This document shows positions 54,420 to 62,018 of a stretch of DNA of 64,000 nucleotides, piece after piece. The stretch comes from Gammaproteobacteria bacterium (lineage in GTDB: Bacteria; Pseudomonadota; Gammaproteobacteria; Pseudomonadales; JAUIET01). The first letter of the stretch is position 1; every line of letters begins with the position of its first letter. The stretch is from positions 124,001 to 188,000 of the forward strand of contig JAUIET010000006.1 in the NCBI GenBank assembly GCA_030429735.1, in the 5' to 3' direction. A program made the translations under genes and the position numbers. The notes beneath the pieces are model-generated. The model worked only from the letters and a program-made list of their open reading frames with translations, was not told where the DNA came from and searched no databases.

Positions 54420-54681
54420 GAATATTCTCGGCTACATGCCGCGGCTTTTCGCCAAACTTACTCAACAAGTGCGAAGGGTCTGCTTTTGGATGCTGCCAGA
54501 ATACTTCCCAGGTTAGTTTGAGTTCGGAAAAAGCGTCTTCAAGTGTTTCTTCAAACCGGCCGGACAACACCCGATCCTCAGGCGTGACTCGCTCTTCTAC
54601 GAATTGGTTTAGCCTTTCCGTGCCCAGCACCCAGCCCGTCGGCGTTAGGTGCCATTCCCAGATATCATTGGTCAATGGCAT
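54403..54681 (-). CDS. Small hypothetical protein
   Basis: 92 residues from the ATG at 54681 (MPLTNDIWEWHLTPTGWVLG), chosen for the AGGAAG site 7 bases upstream; a longer frame from 54786 lacks one. The sequence is rich in Trp and acidic residues (EWHLTPTGW, WEVFWQHP) with no membrane segment. No family recognised. Convergent overlap with the phosphorylase gene; it may be transcribed with neighbours upstream. Confidence 0.65.
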   Translation of the reverse strand: MPLTNDIWEWHLTPTGWVLGTERLNQFVEERVTPEDRVLSGRFEETLEDAFSELKLTWEVFWQHPKADPSHLLSKFGEKPRHVAENILSGVM

Positions 54682-54905
54682 TAGTTTCTTCCTGGTCATA
54701 CTTATTATTGAGTACTCTGTATGCGTTACTTCGCCGATCTGACGCCGGATGAAGTCGCGCTGACTCACGATCAAATAATCCCACAATCGCCGGCCTGTGC
54801 ATAGTCAGCATCGCATATTTGTCATCATTACGACTATTTTTCAAACAATATGTCGCAGCTAGTAGTCATCGCCAGATCATGCTTAAGTTGTGTACAATGG
54901 AGAAC

Positions 54906-54968
54906 TTAGCGCGATAAAGCGCTAATTTACTTTAACTTTGTGGCTCTAGTGTCCCGTGGAACACACAT
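54906..54968 (+). promoter_or_regulatory. Leader hairpins before the DAHP synthase gene
   Basis: TTAGCGC-GATAAA-GCGCTAA (54906-54925) is a perfect 7-bp stem, followed by a weak T-rich run. A second hairpin GTGTCC-CGT-GGAACAC lies just before the ATG (54972) and could hide the GGA of the ribosome-binding site. A -10-like TACAAT is at 54893-54898. Possible attenuation or translational control; no leader peptide seen. Confidence 0.4.
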
Positions 54969-54971
54969 TCG

Positions 54972-56318
54972 ATGACTAACTGGACGCCAGACAGCTGGCG
55001 AGCGAAAAAGGCCGCACAGCAGCCTAACTACCCTGATTTGCAGGCACTGGAAAAAGCAGAACAGGAATTGGCTGCCTGGCCCCCACTGGTATTTGCGGCG
55101 GAAACGCGCGAGCTGCGCAAAAACCTGGCGGATGTAGCCATGGGCAAGGCTTTCCTGTTACAAGGTGGTGACTGTGCTGAAAGCTTCGATGAAATATCAG
55201 CGCCCAGCACACGCGACCTGTTCAAAGTCATACTTCAGATGGCCGCCGTTTTAACCTTTGGCGGCCAAAAACCAGTCATTAAAGTAGGACGACTTGCCGG
55301 TCAGTTCGCCAAGCCGCGTTCGGCAGATACCGAGACTATCGACGGCGTGGAGTTACCAAGCTATCGCGGCGACATGGTGAATGGTATCGACTTCACGCCG
55401 GAAGCTCGTGTACCTGATCCGCGCCGCCTGGTGCAGGGCTACCATCAGTCGACTGCTACGTTAAATCTGTTACGTGCGTTCGCAAGCGGTGGTTTGGCCG
55501 ACCTGCATGAAATCAACAAATGGAACCTAGGCTTTGTTGAGAGCAGCCCGCTGCGGGGTCGGTATGAGCAGATGGCGCATAGAATTCAAGAAGCATTGCA
55601 GTTCATGGAAGTATTGGGTATCACCAGCGATACCATGCCCACTTTGCGCGAAACGACTCTGTACACCTCGCATGAGGCATTGTTACTGAACTACGAACAA
55701 GCACTGGTAAGAACTGACAGCCTGACCGGTCTGCAGTACGCATGTTCCGCCCACATGCTATGGATTGGCGAGCGCACCCGACAACTGGATGGCGCACATG
55801 TTGAGTTTTTTAAAGGCCTGCACAATCCTATTGGCGTAAAACTCGGCCCCACCGCAAGCACTGATGAGCTATTGGGTTTGTGTGATGCTCTGAACCCGGA
55901 AAACGACGCCGGCCGATTAACCCTGATTACAAGGATGGGTGCTGATCAGGTGGAATCCGGCTTGCCAAAACTGGTAGACGCAATTCAACGCGAAGGCCGA
56001 CAGGTAGTCTGGTCATGTGACCCCATGCATGGCAATACCCACAAGGCCAGAAGTGGCTACAAAACTCGGTCATTTGACAAAATACTGGCCGAGATTCGTT
56101 CGTTCTTCGGCGTACTTACATCACACGGTGCCCACCCTGGCGGAATCCATCTGGAGATGACTGGCCAGCATGTTACAGAATGCACTGGCGGGGCCTATCA
56201 AATCTCTGATGAAGATCTGGCGGAAAGATACCACACACAGTGCGACCCAAGATTGAATGCCGATCAGGTACTCGAGCTGGCTTTTTGTGTGGCCGACTTG
56301 ATGAAGAACGGGCACTAG
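54972..56318 (+). CDS. Class II DAHP synthase
   Basis: 3-Deoxy-D-arabino-heptulosonate-7-phosphate synthase, first shikimate step (PEP plus erythrose-4-phosphate), plant/actinobacterial type, 448 residues. Motifs: [12 protein letters not shown] (about 61-72), [38 protein letters not shown] and [17 protein letters not shown]. Metal ligands (Cys, His, Glu, Asp) are visible. Starts [14 protein letters not shown]. Followed 7 bp later by the FAD dehydrogenase. Confidence 0.95.
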   Translation: MTNWTPDSWRAKKAAQQPNYPDLQALEKAEQELAAWPPLVFAAETRELRKNLADVAMGKAFLLQGGDCAESFDEISAPSTRDLFKVILQMAAVLTFGGQKPVIKVGRLAGQFAKPRSADTETIDGVELPSYRGDMVNGIDFTPEARVPDPRRLVQGYHQSTATLNLLRAFASGGLADLHEINKWNLGFVESSPLRGRYEQMAHRIQEALQFMEVLGITSDTMPTLRETTLYTSHEALLLNYEQALVRTDSLTGLQYACSAHMLWIGERTRQLDGAHVEFFKGLHNPIGVKLGPTASTDELLGLCDALNPENDAGRLTLITRMGADQVESGLPKLVDAIQREGRQVVWSCDPMHGNTHKARSGYKTRSFDKILAEIRSFFGVLTSHGAHPGGIHLEMTGQHVTECTGGAYQISDEDLAERYHTQCDPRLNADQVLELAFCVADLMKNGH

Positions 56319-56325
56319 GATCAAT

Positions 56326-57708
56326 ATGCCCTCGCATTTACACACAACACTGAGCACACTGCTGCCCGAGCTAGACATCATTAGCGACCCGGACACACTG
56401 CAAAGCTATACATCCGATTGGACCAGGGAATCACCGGTTGTTCCAGAAATGGTGCTACGGCCCGAGACGACCGAACAGCTGTCGACCATATTGACTACCT
56501 GTAATTCCCTAAAACAAGCTGTGGTGACCCAGGGGGGCCTAACAGGTTTGTCAGGGGGTGCCACACCGCAGATGGGCGAGGTGGCCATTTCATTGAGCAA
56601 GATGCGTGGCATTATCGAGCTGGACAGAAAAGGGCAAACAGTTACGGTTAAGGCTGGCACGCCACTGCAGGAAATCCAGGATGCGGCTGACGCGGCCGGG
56701 TTCAGACTGGCACTGGATCTTGGCGCACGGGGAAATTGCAGTATTGGTGGCAATCTCTCCACCAACGCCGGCGGCAACCAAGTTATTAAATACGGTATGG
56801 CAAGAGAGCAAGTGCTGGGCTTAGAAGCCGTAAAGGCAGACGGTACTGTGATCAGCGCGATGAACCAGATGCTAAAAAACAATGCGGGCTATGATTTAAA
56901 GCACTTGTTTATTGGCAGCGAAGGAAGCCTGGGTATCATCACCCAATGCGTTCTGCGCTTACACCCCAAAACACGTGGCCGCCAAACCGCGCTGTGTGGG
57001 TGCGAGAACTTCGACTCAGTCGTAGCACTGTTACAGCAATCGCAAGCGGGTTTTGGCGGCGTCAGTTCCTTTGAAGTGATGTGGTCAGGTTTTTACCGCT
57101 ATGCAATTGACCACGTAGAATACACACGTGATCCATTGCAGTCAGCGCATGCCTACTATGTACTTATTGAACTAGAAGATGACGGCAGTGAACATGCCAG
57201 GGAGCATTGCCTGGAAAAGCTCGCCTCGTTCATGGAGCAGGGTTTGCTGGCTGATGTAGTGCTGGCGCAATCGGAACGGGAGAGCCAGGATTTTTGGAAT
57301 ATACGAGATTCAATTGCAGAGATTCTTGGCCTGCTTGCACCGCTCGCTAATTTTGATATCGGCGTACCCATCAAGCACATGGAAGAATTTGTTAAGCGCG
57401 TTGAGCGCGAGCTGCATGCAAGATATAACAATCTTACTCTGATTGTATTTGGCCATCTCGGCGACGGCAATCTGCATCTTTGTGCAAGCACAGGGAAATA
57501 CGATGACAAACACAAGATCTATTCCGATGTATATCAAATTTCTGCCGACTATGGTGCTACGGTAACCGCAGAGCACGGCATTGGCATGAACAAGAAGGCC
57601 TATTTGTCGCTGACCAGAAGCGAAGCAGAGATAAACACAATGCGGGAGTTAAAGCGCTGCTTTGACCCCAATAATATTCTGAATCGCGGTCGAATATTTG
57701 ATGTTTGA
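56326..57708 (+). CDS. FAD-linked 2-hydroxyacid dehydrogenase (GlcD/D2HGDH family)
   Basis: FAD-binding oxidase/type-4 C-terminal dehydrogenase, 460 residues. Pyrophosphate-binding TQGGLTGLSGGATP (about 69-82) and NCSIGGNLSTNAGG (about 139-152). C-terminal domain carries FGHLGDGNLHL and EHGIGMNKK. Likely oxidises D-lactate, glycolate or D-2-hydroxyglutarate; substrate not resolved. Likely cotranscribed with the DAHP synthase (7-bp gap). Confidence 0.9.
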   Translation: MPSHLHTTLSTLLPELDIISDPDTLQSYTSDWTRESPVVPEMVLRPETTEQLSTILTTCNSLKQAVVTQGGLTGLSGGATPQMGEVAISLSKMRGIIELDRKGQTVTVKAGTPLQEIQDAADAAGFRLALDLGARGNCSIGGNLSTNAGGNQVIKYGMAREQVLGLEAVKADGTVISAMNQMLKNNAGYDLKHLFIGSEGSLGIITQCVLRLHPKTRGRQTALCGCENFDSVVALLQQSQAGFGGVSSFEVMWSGFYRYAIDHVEYTRDPLQSAHAYYVLIELEDDGSEHAREHCLEKLASFMEQGLLADVVLAQSERESQDFWNIRDSIAEILGLLAPLANFDIGVPIKHMEEFVKRVERELHARYNNLTLIVFGHLGDGNLHLCASTGKYDDKHKIYSDVYQISADYGATVTAEHGIGMNKKAYLSLTRSEAEINTMRELKRCFDPNNILNRGRIFDV

Positions 57709-57725
57709 GTCGAAAACAAAGGCGT

Positions 57726-58496
57726 TTACAAATTCGCCGTAATCGCGGACGTTAACGAAGCTGGTGTTTGCCGGGCTAATCTGGGTATCAACGTGAGGTC
57801 AACAATCATTGGATTGTGGTCGGAGCTATAGACCGCCTCAACAGTCGAGGTTTTGCCGCGCAAGCCGCGAACGAACACATGGTCGAGCGCCATACCAAAT
57901 GCCTGTTTACGACAATCAAACGGAAAATGCACCGCGTCAAGACCAAGAATTTGAATAATGTCGTCTACCACCGATAAACGTTTTCTGCGCCAGGTATTGA
58001 AGTCCCCGGCAAAAATAATCGGGCCATGATGGTGCAGCAATTCGTCCAGCAGAGAATACAACTGCCGCTTAAAGCTACGTACGCCGGCCGTAAAATTAAT
58101 AGCGTGCACATTGGCCACCATTAGATTGAGTTCGACATCCAGCAGTTTGTACTCTGAAATCAGCGCTGCTTTGGGTATGCGAGTCCAGGGCTCCCGGTGA
58201 CTGTGCAGGCTTCTATTTTCGGTTTGAGCAGCCGATAATGTCATTACACCTGTGCTGTGGTCCGGGCGGGTAAACCCCGGTGCAAATGACCAACAGCATT
58301 CCTCACCAAACAGCGATGGCATGTTGTACTCAAGCTTGGCTTCTTGCAGAAGAGCAATGTCAACCGTTTCACACAAGTTACTGAAATCGAGCTGCCAGCC
58401 TTTGTGTTTGCCTTTGGCAATGTTCCAGTTCAGCAAACGTATGTTTTCGGGATCAAGAGCGGGTCGCAGCATCGAGTCTAGTGTATCTTCCAGCAA
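57726..58496 (-). CDS. Endonuclease/exonuclease/phosphatase-family protein
   Basis: Mg2+-dependent EEP-fold enzyme, 256 residues. Motifs: NWNIAKGKHKGW (Asn), LLQEAKLEY (Glu), VANVHAINF (His), FAGDFNTWR (Asp-x-Asn) and SSDHNPMIVDL (Asp-His). Could be a nuclease or phosphodiesterase. Short C-terminal basic tail. Convergent with the FAD dehydrogenase. Confidence 0.88.
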   Translation of the reverse strand: MLEDTLDSMLRPALDPENIRLLNWNIAKGKHKGWQLDFSNLCETVDIALLQEAKLEYNMPSLFGEECCWSFAPGFTRPDHSTGVMTLSAAQTENRSLHSHREPWTRIPKAALISEYKLLDVELNLMVANVHAINFTAGVRSFKRQLYSLLDELLHHHGPIIFAGDFNTWRRKRLSVVDDIIQILGLDAVHFPFDCRKQAFGMALDHVFVRGLRGKTSTVEAVYSSDHNPMIVDLTLIPRLARQTPASLTSAITANL

Positions 58497-58660
58497 CAGT
58501 TGTTAGGGTTCATTTACAGTATGGTTAGTGTATTGAGAACTGACAATAGTCTGAAGCGCAATATTGTGTATCATTGCCAGCAACGCCAATAACAGACCAG
58601 CGGGAGATCGATTGTATGTCTTTGCAGCGTCAGGAAACCTCTGCCCTGAGCTTGGCGTAG

Positions 58661-59341
58661 ATGCACGGGGCAATGATTGCTGCTATTGCCGGGCTGGTGC
58701 CAATTCTTGCAGTGCATGCGGCCTACGTCATCAGCATTAGCGAGGGGTTTTCGCCGGCCTGTTTTCCGTACATTGAAGGCTGTACATCAATTTCAGCAGC
58801 AGCCAGAAATGGCAATGCGCTGTTCCTGTTCCGCGGCTTGATTATTCCTTGCAGCATAATTTTGGTGCTTTATTGGCGCTTGATGCAGCTGTGGTTGCGC
58901 TCTTTGGACCAGGGCCGGCGGTCGCATCGCGCTGTGTTGCTGCTGGGCACTACGGGCTCTCTTTTCTTAATCCTGTATGCCGATTATCTGGGCTCCTCAG
59001 GCGAGGCGTATCGCTGGATGCGCCGCTACGGAATTTTCATGTTTTTTGGCCTCACGCCCATTGCACAGTTGTTACAAGTACGTGCGCTGCTTCGCATTGC
59101 CGAAACAAATAAGTTTGTCGCGGCAAACCGCCATCTGGTGCGCTGGCAAGCTGGATTTTGCGTGGTGATGCTGGCCTGCGGCGTGGTGAGCGTAGGAGCC
59201 GATTGGCTGGGGCTGAAGACGTATGAGTTAGGCAGCGCGCTGGAATGGGTATTTGCCTGGTTCATATTCAATTTTTTCCTGATCACGGCCGCGATTTGGG
59301 CACGCGCCGGAGTTGGATTTTCTCTCACGACTGACAGTTGA
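58661..59341 (+). CDS. Multi-spanning membrane protein, possibly truncated by an amber codon
   Basis: 226 residues with about six hydrophobic helices and a GCTSIS-A-R motif (about 40-48) characteristic of a conserved membrane family resembling Frag1/DRAM-type proteins. An in-frame ATG at 58616, preceded by GGGAGA at good spacing, reads 14 codons to a TAG at 58658, and the next codon is the ATG taken here, which has no ribosome-binding site. Either the gene starts at 58661 by coupling or a sense codon became TAG. Function unknown. Confidence 0.65.
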   Translation: MHGAMIAAIAGLVPILAVHAAYVISISEGFSPACFPYIEGCTSISAAARNGNALFLFRGLIIPCSIILVLYWRLMQLWLRSLDQGRRSHRAVLLLGTTGSLFLILYADYLGSSGEAYRWMRRYGIFMFFGLTPIAQLLQVRALLRIAETNKFVAANRHLVRWQAGFCVVMLACGVVSVGADWLGLKTYELGSALEWVFAWFIFNFFLITAAIWARAGVGFSLTTDS

Positions 59342-59369
59342 TTTTGCTGTTCTTGCAAAAACAGGTTTG

Positions 59370-59399
59370 TTGACTTTGGTTACTCTATATTATAGAGTA
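59370..59399. promoter_or_regulatory. Promoter with 19-bp palindromic operator
   Basis: TACTCTATA-T-TATAGAGTA (59381-59399) is a perfect palindrome. A -35-like TTGACT (59370-59375) lies 15 bases before TATAGA, so the palindrome overlaps the likely promoter. It precedes the small membrane gene and the winged-helix regulator, and is the best candidate for autoregulation by that regulator. Confidence 0.65.
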
Positions 59400-59451
59400 C
59401 TCTTTTTTACAAAGTATCTACCCAGAATCCAACTTGACCAGGACGCTTATC

Positions 59452-59985
59452 ATGAACAGCGAAAACGACGTTACATCATTGCTCAATGATGCTCAGCGCG
59501 TTGCGAACACCCCGCGTGGAATCGCGCGACCATTACTTTGGCTGTGGGCGCTGTGCGGGTTGCTGGTATTCGGTTTGCTGGAACTTCAACCACCAATTGC
59601 CGCGAAATATTGGTTGCTGCTGGTCATAACTGGTGTTGCAGTAAGCATTGTGATGTTTGCTGTTTGGTTGCGCGGCGCGGATGAGTCGGCTCAGGCGCTG
59701 GCAAAGCCGTGGGTATTACATTGGTCTGCGCTGCTGGTAGTCGGCGCGCTGGCAATACTCAACCTGCAATTTTCTGCAGCGCAGGCTGAGTTGGCGGCCA
59801 GATCACTGCTGCTGGTATGCAGTCTTGGTTTTATGACGGCGGGGCTGTATTTACGAAAGGCTATGCTGCTATTCGGCCTGGCGCTGGCATTCTGCTACCT
59901 GTACTGGATGCTGCATGGTGGTGCCGCGGGCCTGGTAACAGGTGTCGTGTTTGCGGTGGGCCTGCTGTCATTGTCGCGAACATAG
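59452..59985 (+). CDS. Small integral membrane protein
   Basis: 177 residues from the ATG at 59452 (MNSENDVTSLL); an in-frame Met 18 bases upstream is possible. A soluble N-terminal segment (about 1-30) is followed by five hydrophobic helices. No family recognised. It is coupled to the regulator gene 21 bp downstream, a common pairing in which the regulator controls the membrane protein. Confidence 0.75.
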   Translation: MNSENDVTSLLNDAQRVANTPRGIARPLLWLWALCGLLVFGLLELQPPIAAKYWLLLVITGVAVSIVMFAVWLRGADESAQALAKPWVLHWSALLVVGALAILNLQFSAAQAELAARSLLLVCSLGFMTAGLYLRKAMLLFGLALAFCYLYWMLHGGAAGLVTGVVFAVGLLSLSRT

Positions 59986-60006
59986 CAGCAAAAGCATCCT
60001 GACTTC

Positions 60007-60321
60007 ATGAACGCCAGCTTTCAAGTGGACTTGAGTGGTTTCGACCGCTTGCTGGAACACCGCTCTCGGCTGGTTATCTGCGTTTTGTTGGGGGCTGAAC
60101 CGAGTTTGAATTTTCGTGACTTCAAACAACTTTTGAATGAAAGCGACGGCAATTTGGGTGCCCAGCTGCGCAAGCTCGAAGACGCAGGCTATCTTCAGGT
60201 AAAGAAAGAATTCAGCAATCGCAAACCAGTCAGCCGATATTCATTGACCCGCAAGGGCCTGCGAGCTCTGGAACAGCATGTCGATGCCCTGCATCGCCTA
60301 ACCCAGGAATTTCAGCATTGA
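60007..60321 (+). CDS. Winged-helix (HTH_34-type) transcriptional regulator
   Basis: 104-residue DNA-binding protein with a winged helix: DFKQLLNESDGNLGAQLRKL (recognition region) and GYLQVKKEFSNRKPVSRYSL (wing), then GLRALEQHVDAL. Ligand-free type seen in many proteobacteria. Likely binds the palindrome at 59381-59399 upstream of its operon. Confidence 0.82.
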   Translation: MNASFQVDLSGFDRLLEHRSRLVICVLLGAEPSLNFRDFKQLLNESDGNLGAQLRKLEDAGYLQVKKEFSNRKPVSRYSLTRKGLRALEQHVDALHRLTQEFQH

Positions 60322-60369
60322 TTCGGTTACACTTCGCCTCCCTGTTTTAGTAGCTGCGTCGAACTTACT

Positions 60370-61221
60370 GTGACAGATATACGCGAAACCACCATAGAAT
60401 TTACAATCTGTGACGATCTGCTGCTCAGGGCGACAGCCTATGGCGAACCAAGTGACAACATTGTGCTATTCGCGCATGGCGGCGGCCAAACTCGTTTCTC
60501 CTGGGGCAATACCGCACGCATGTTAGCAGAGCAAGGCTGGTATGCCATCGCTTACGATCACCGCGGTCACGGGGAGTCCAGCTGGGTGGCGGACCAGGAT
60601 TACGCTTTGCCACGCTTTGCGGAAGATTTGCATGCACTGGTTCAGCAGCTGCCCGGTAAACCCGTGGTGGTTGGCGCTTCGCTGGGTGGCATGAGCGCCA
60701 TGCTGGCCGAGGGCGAAACCATCGAGCAGCTGTTTCGAGCCGTTATTCTGGTTGACATTACGCCACGTATGAACAATGAAGGCGCCAAAGGAATTATTGG
60801 CTTCATGATGGAACGGATTGAAGAGGGTTTTGGCAGTCTGGATGAGGCGGCAGACGTGATTGCCCGATACACGCAACGCCCTAAACGTGCAAACCTTGAT
60901 GGACTGAAAAAGAATTTACGGCTGGATGATGATGGTCGGTATCGCTGGCATTGGGACCCGGCATTTGCTAAACAACGCGATGGCGAGCAACAACTTGGCT
61001 TGCCTGATCGTTTGGAAGCTGCTGTACAGAATATTGCAGCACCAATGTTGTTGATTCGTGGCGCCCGAAGCAATCTTGTTACCGAGGAGTTGGCCGAGGA
61101 ATTTCTGCGCCAGGTACCGCATGCCGAGCACGTTGATGTAGCAAATGCTCACCACATGGTGGCAGGCGATCGCAACGATATCTTTTCAGCAGCGGTAATT
61201 GACTTCGTCGGGCGCCTGTAA
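60370..61221 (+). CDS. Alpha/beta-hydrolase
   Basis: Hydrolase of 283 residues starting at GTG 60370. Oxyanion HGGGQTRFSW (about 37-46), nucleophile Ser in VVGASLGGMSAM (about 98), late acidic region RGARSNLVTEE and catalytic His in VANAHHMVAGD (about 258). Esterase or epoxide-hydrolase-like; substrate unknown. It probably shares the operon of the regulator 48 bp upstream. Confidence 0.85.
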   Translation: MTDIRETTIEFTICDDLLLRATAYGEPSDNIVLFAHGGGQTRFSWGNTARMLAEQGWYAIAYDHRGHGESSWVADQDYALPRFAEDLHALVQQLPGKPVVVGASLGGMSAMLAEGETIEQLFRAVILVDITPRMNNEGAKGIIGFMMERIEEGFGSLDEAADVIARYTQRPKRANLDGLKKNLRLDDDGRYRWHWDPAFAKQRDGEQQLGLPDRLEAAVQNIAAPMLLIRGARSNLVTEELAEEFLRQVPHAEHVDVANAHHMVAGDRNDIFSAAVIDFVGRL

Positions 61222-61236
61222 TCCGCCGTAAAAAAG

Positions 61237-61911
61237 CTATTCGACTATTCGAACCACATCCTTCAACTCTGCGCGTCCGACACGGCATTTATTAGCCGGG
61301 TGATCTTCATCTTCATAGCCGAACGACAGACCAAAAAGAACTTTGTCAGTTTCTGGTACACCCAATGCGTCTCGCAGCATATCCGCGTTCATACTCAGTG
61401 CAGTTTGCGGGCAACTGGCCAGGCCATGCGCTACCAGGCTCAACATTACTGATTGTGCATACATGCCCAAATCAGCGGCTTCTCGCAAACCAAACGGTTC
61501 CGGTAAGAAGAAGAACGCAACATGGGGCGCATCAAAGAAGACGAAATTTCGCATAAAGACTTCATTTCTACGCTGCTTGTCCTCACGGGCAATGCCCTGC
61601 GCCGAGTAAAGCTGGTTGGCTGCGTCGTACTGACGGTCTTTGTAGACACCGGCGTATTGTCCGTCGTACGGGAAGTCCAAATTGAACTGTCCCTCAAGAA
61701 AGCCTGTAGTGAATTTTTCGCGCAGTTCATCGCATTTTGCGCCACTTGCAATCACTACTTGCCATGGTTGCGTGTTGCAATTAGAAGGCGCATGCTGAGC
61801 GTTCTGGAAAACGCTTTCGATAATTGAACGATCAACGACTTCTTTTTTGAAACCGCGAACACTGCGACGCTGCTTGACAATGTCGGAAAATATCTGGCGT
61901 TTATCACTCAT
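61237..61911 (-). CDS. Nitroreductase-family FMN oxidoreductase
   Basis: About 224 residues from the ATG at 61911 (MSDKRQIFSDIVKQRRSVRG). Conserved RRSVRGF, the NCNTQPWQVVIASG binding region, and the C-terminal GFGYEDEDHPANK-like (LSFGYEDEDHPANK) motif are present. Reduces nitro or quinone compounds with NAD(P)H. Divergent from rapA. Confidence 0.9.
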   Translation of the reverse strand: MSDKRQIFSDIVKQRRSVRGFKKEVVDRSIIESVFQNAQHAPSNCNTQPWQVVIASGAKCDELREKFTTGFLEGQFNLDFPYDGQYAGVYKDRQYDAANQLYSAQGIAREDKQRRNEVFMRNFVFFDAPHVAFFFLPEPFGLREAADLGMYAQSVMLSLVAHGLASCPQTALSMNADMLRDALGVPETDKVLFGLSFGYEDEDHPANKCRVGRAELKDVVRIVE

Positions 61912-62018
61912 ACTAAACTCATTGCATTGATTACTGATTCGGTGTCGTATTGTCCTTGAAAAGCTCACCAAAAGCACTACCATAGCGGGCCGTTTTCAGA
62001 CTCGACTTCTTATTCTGT

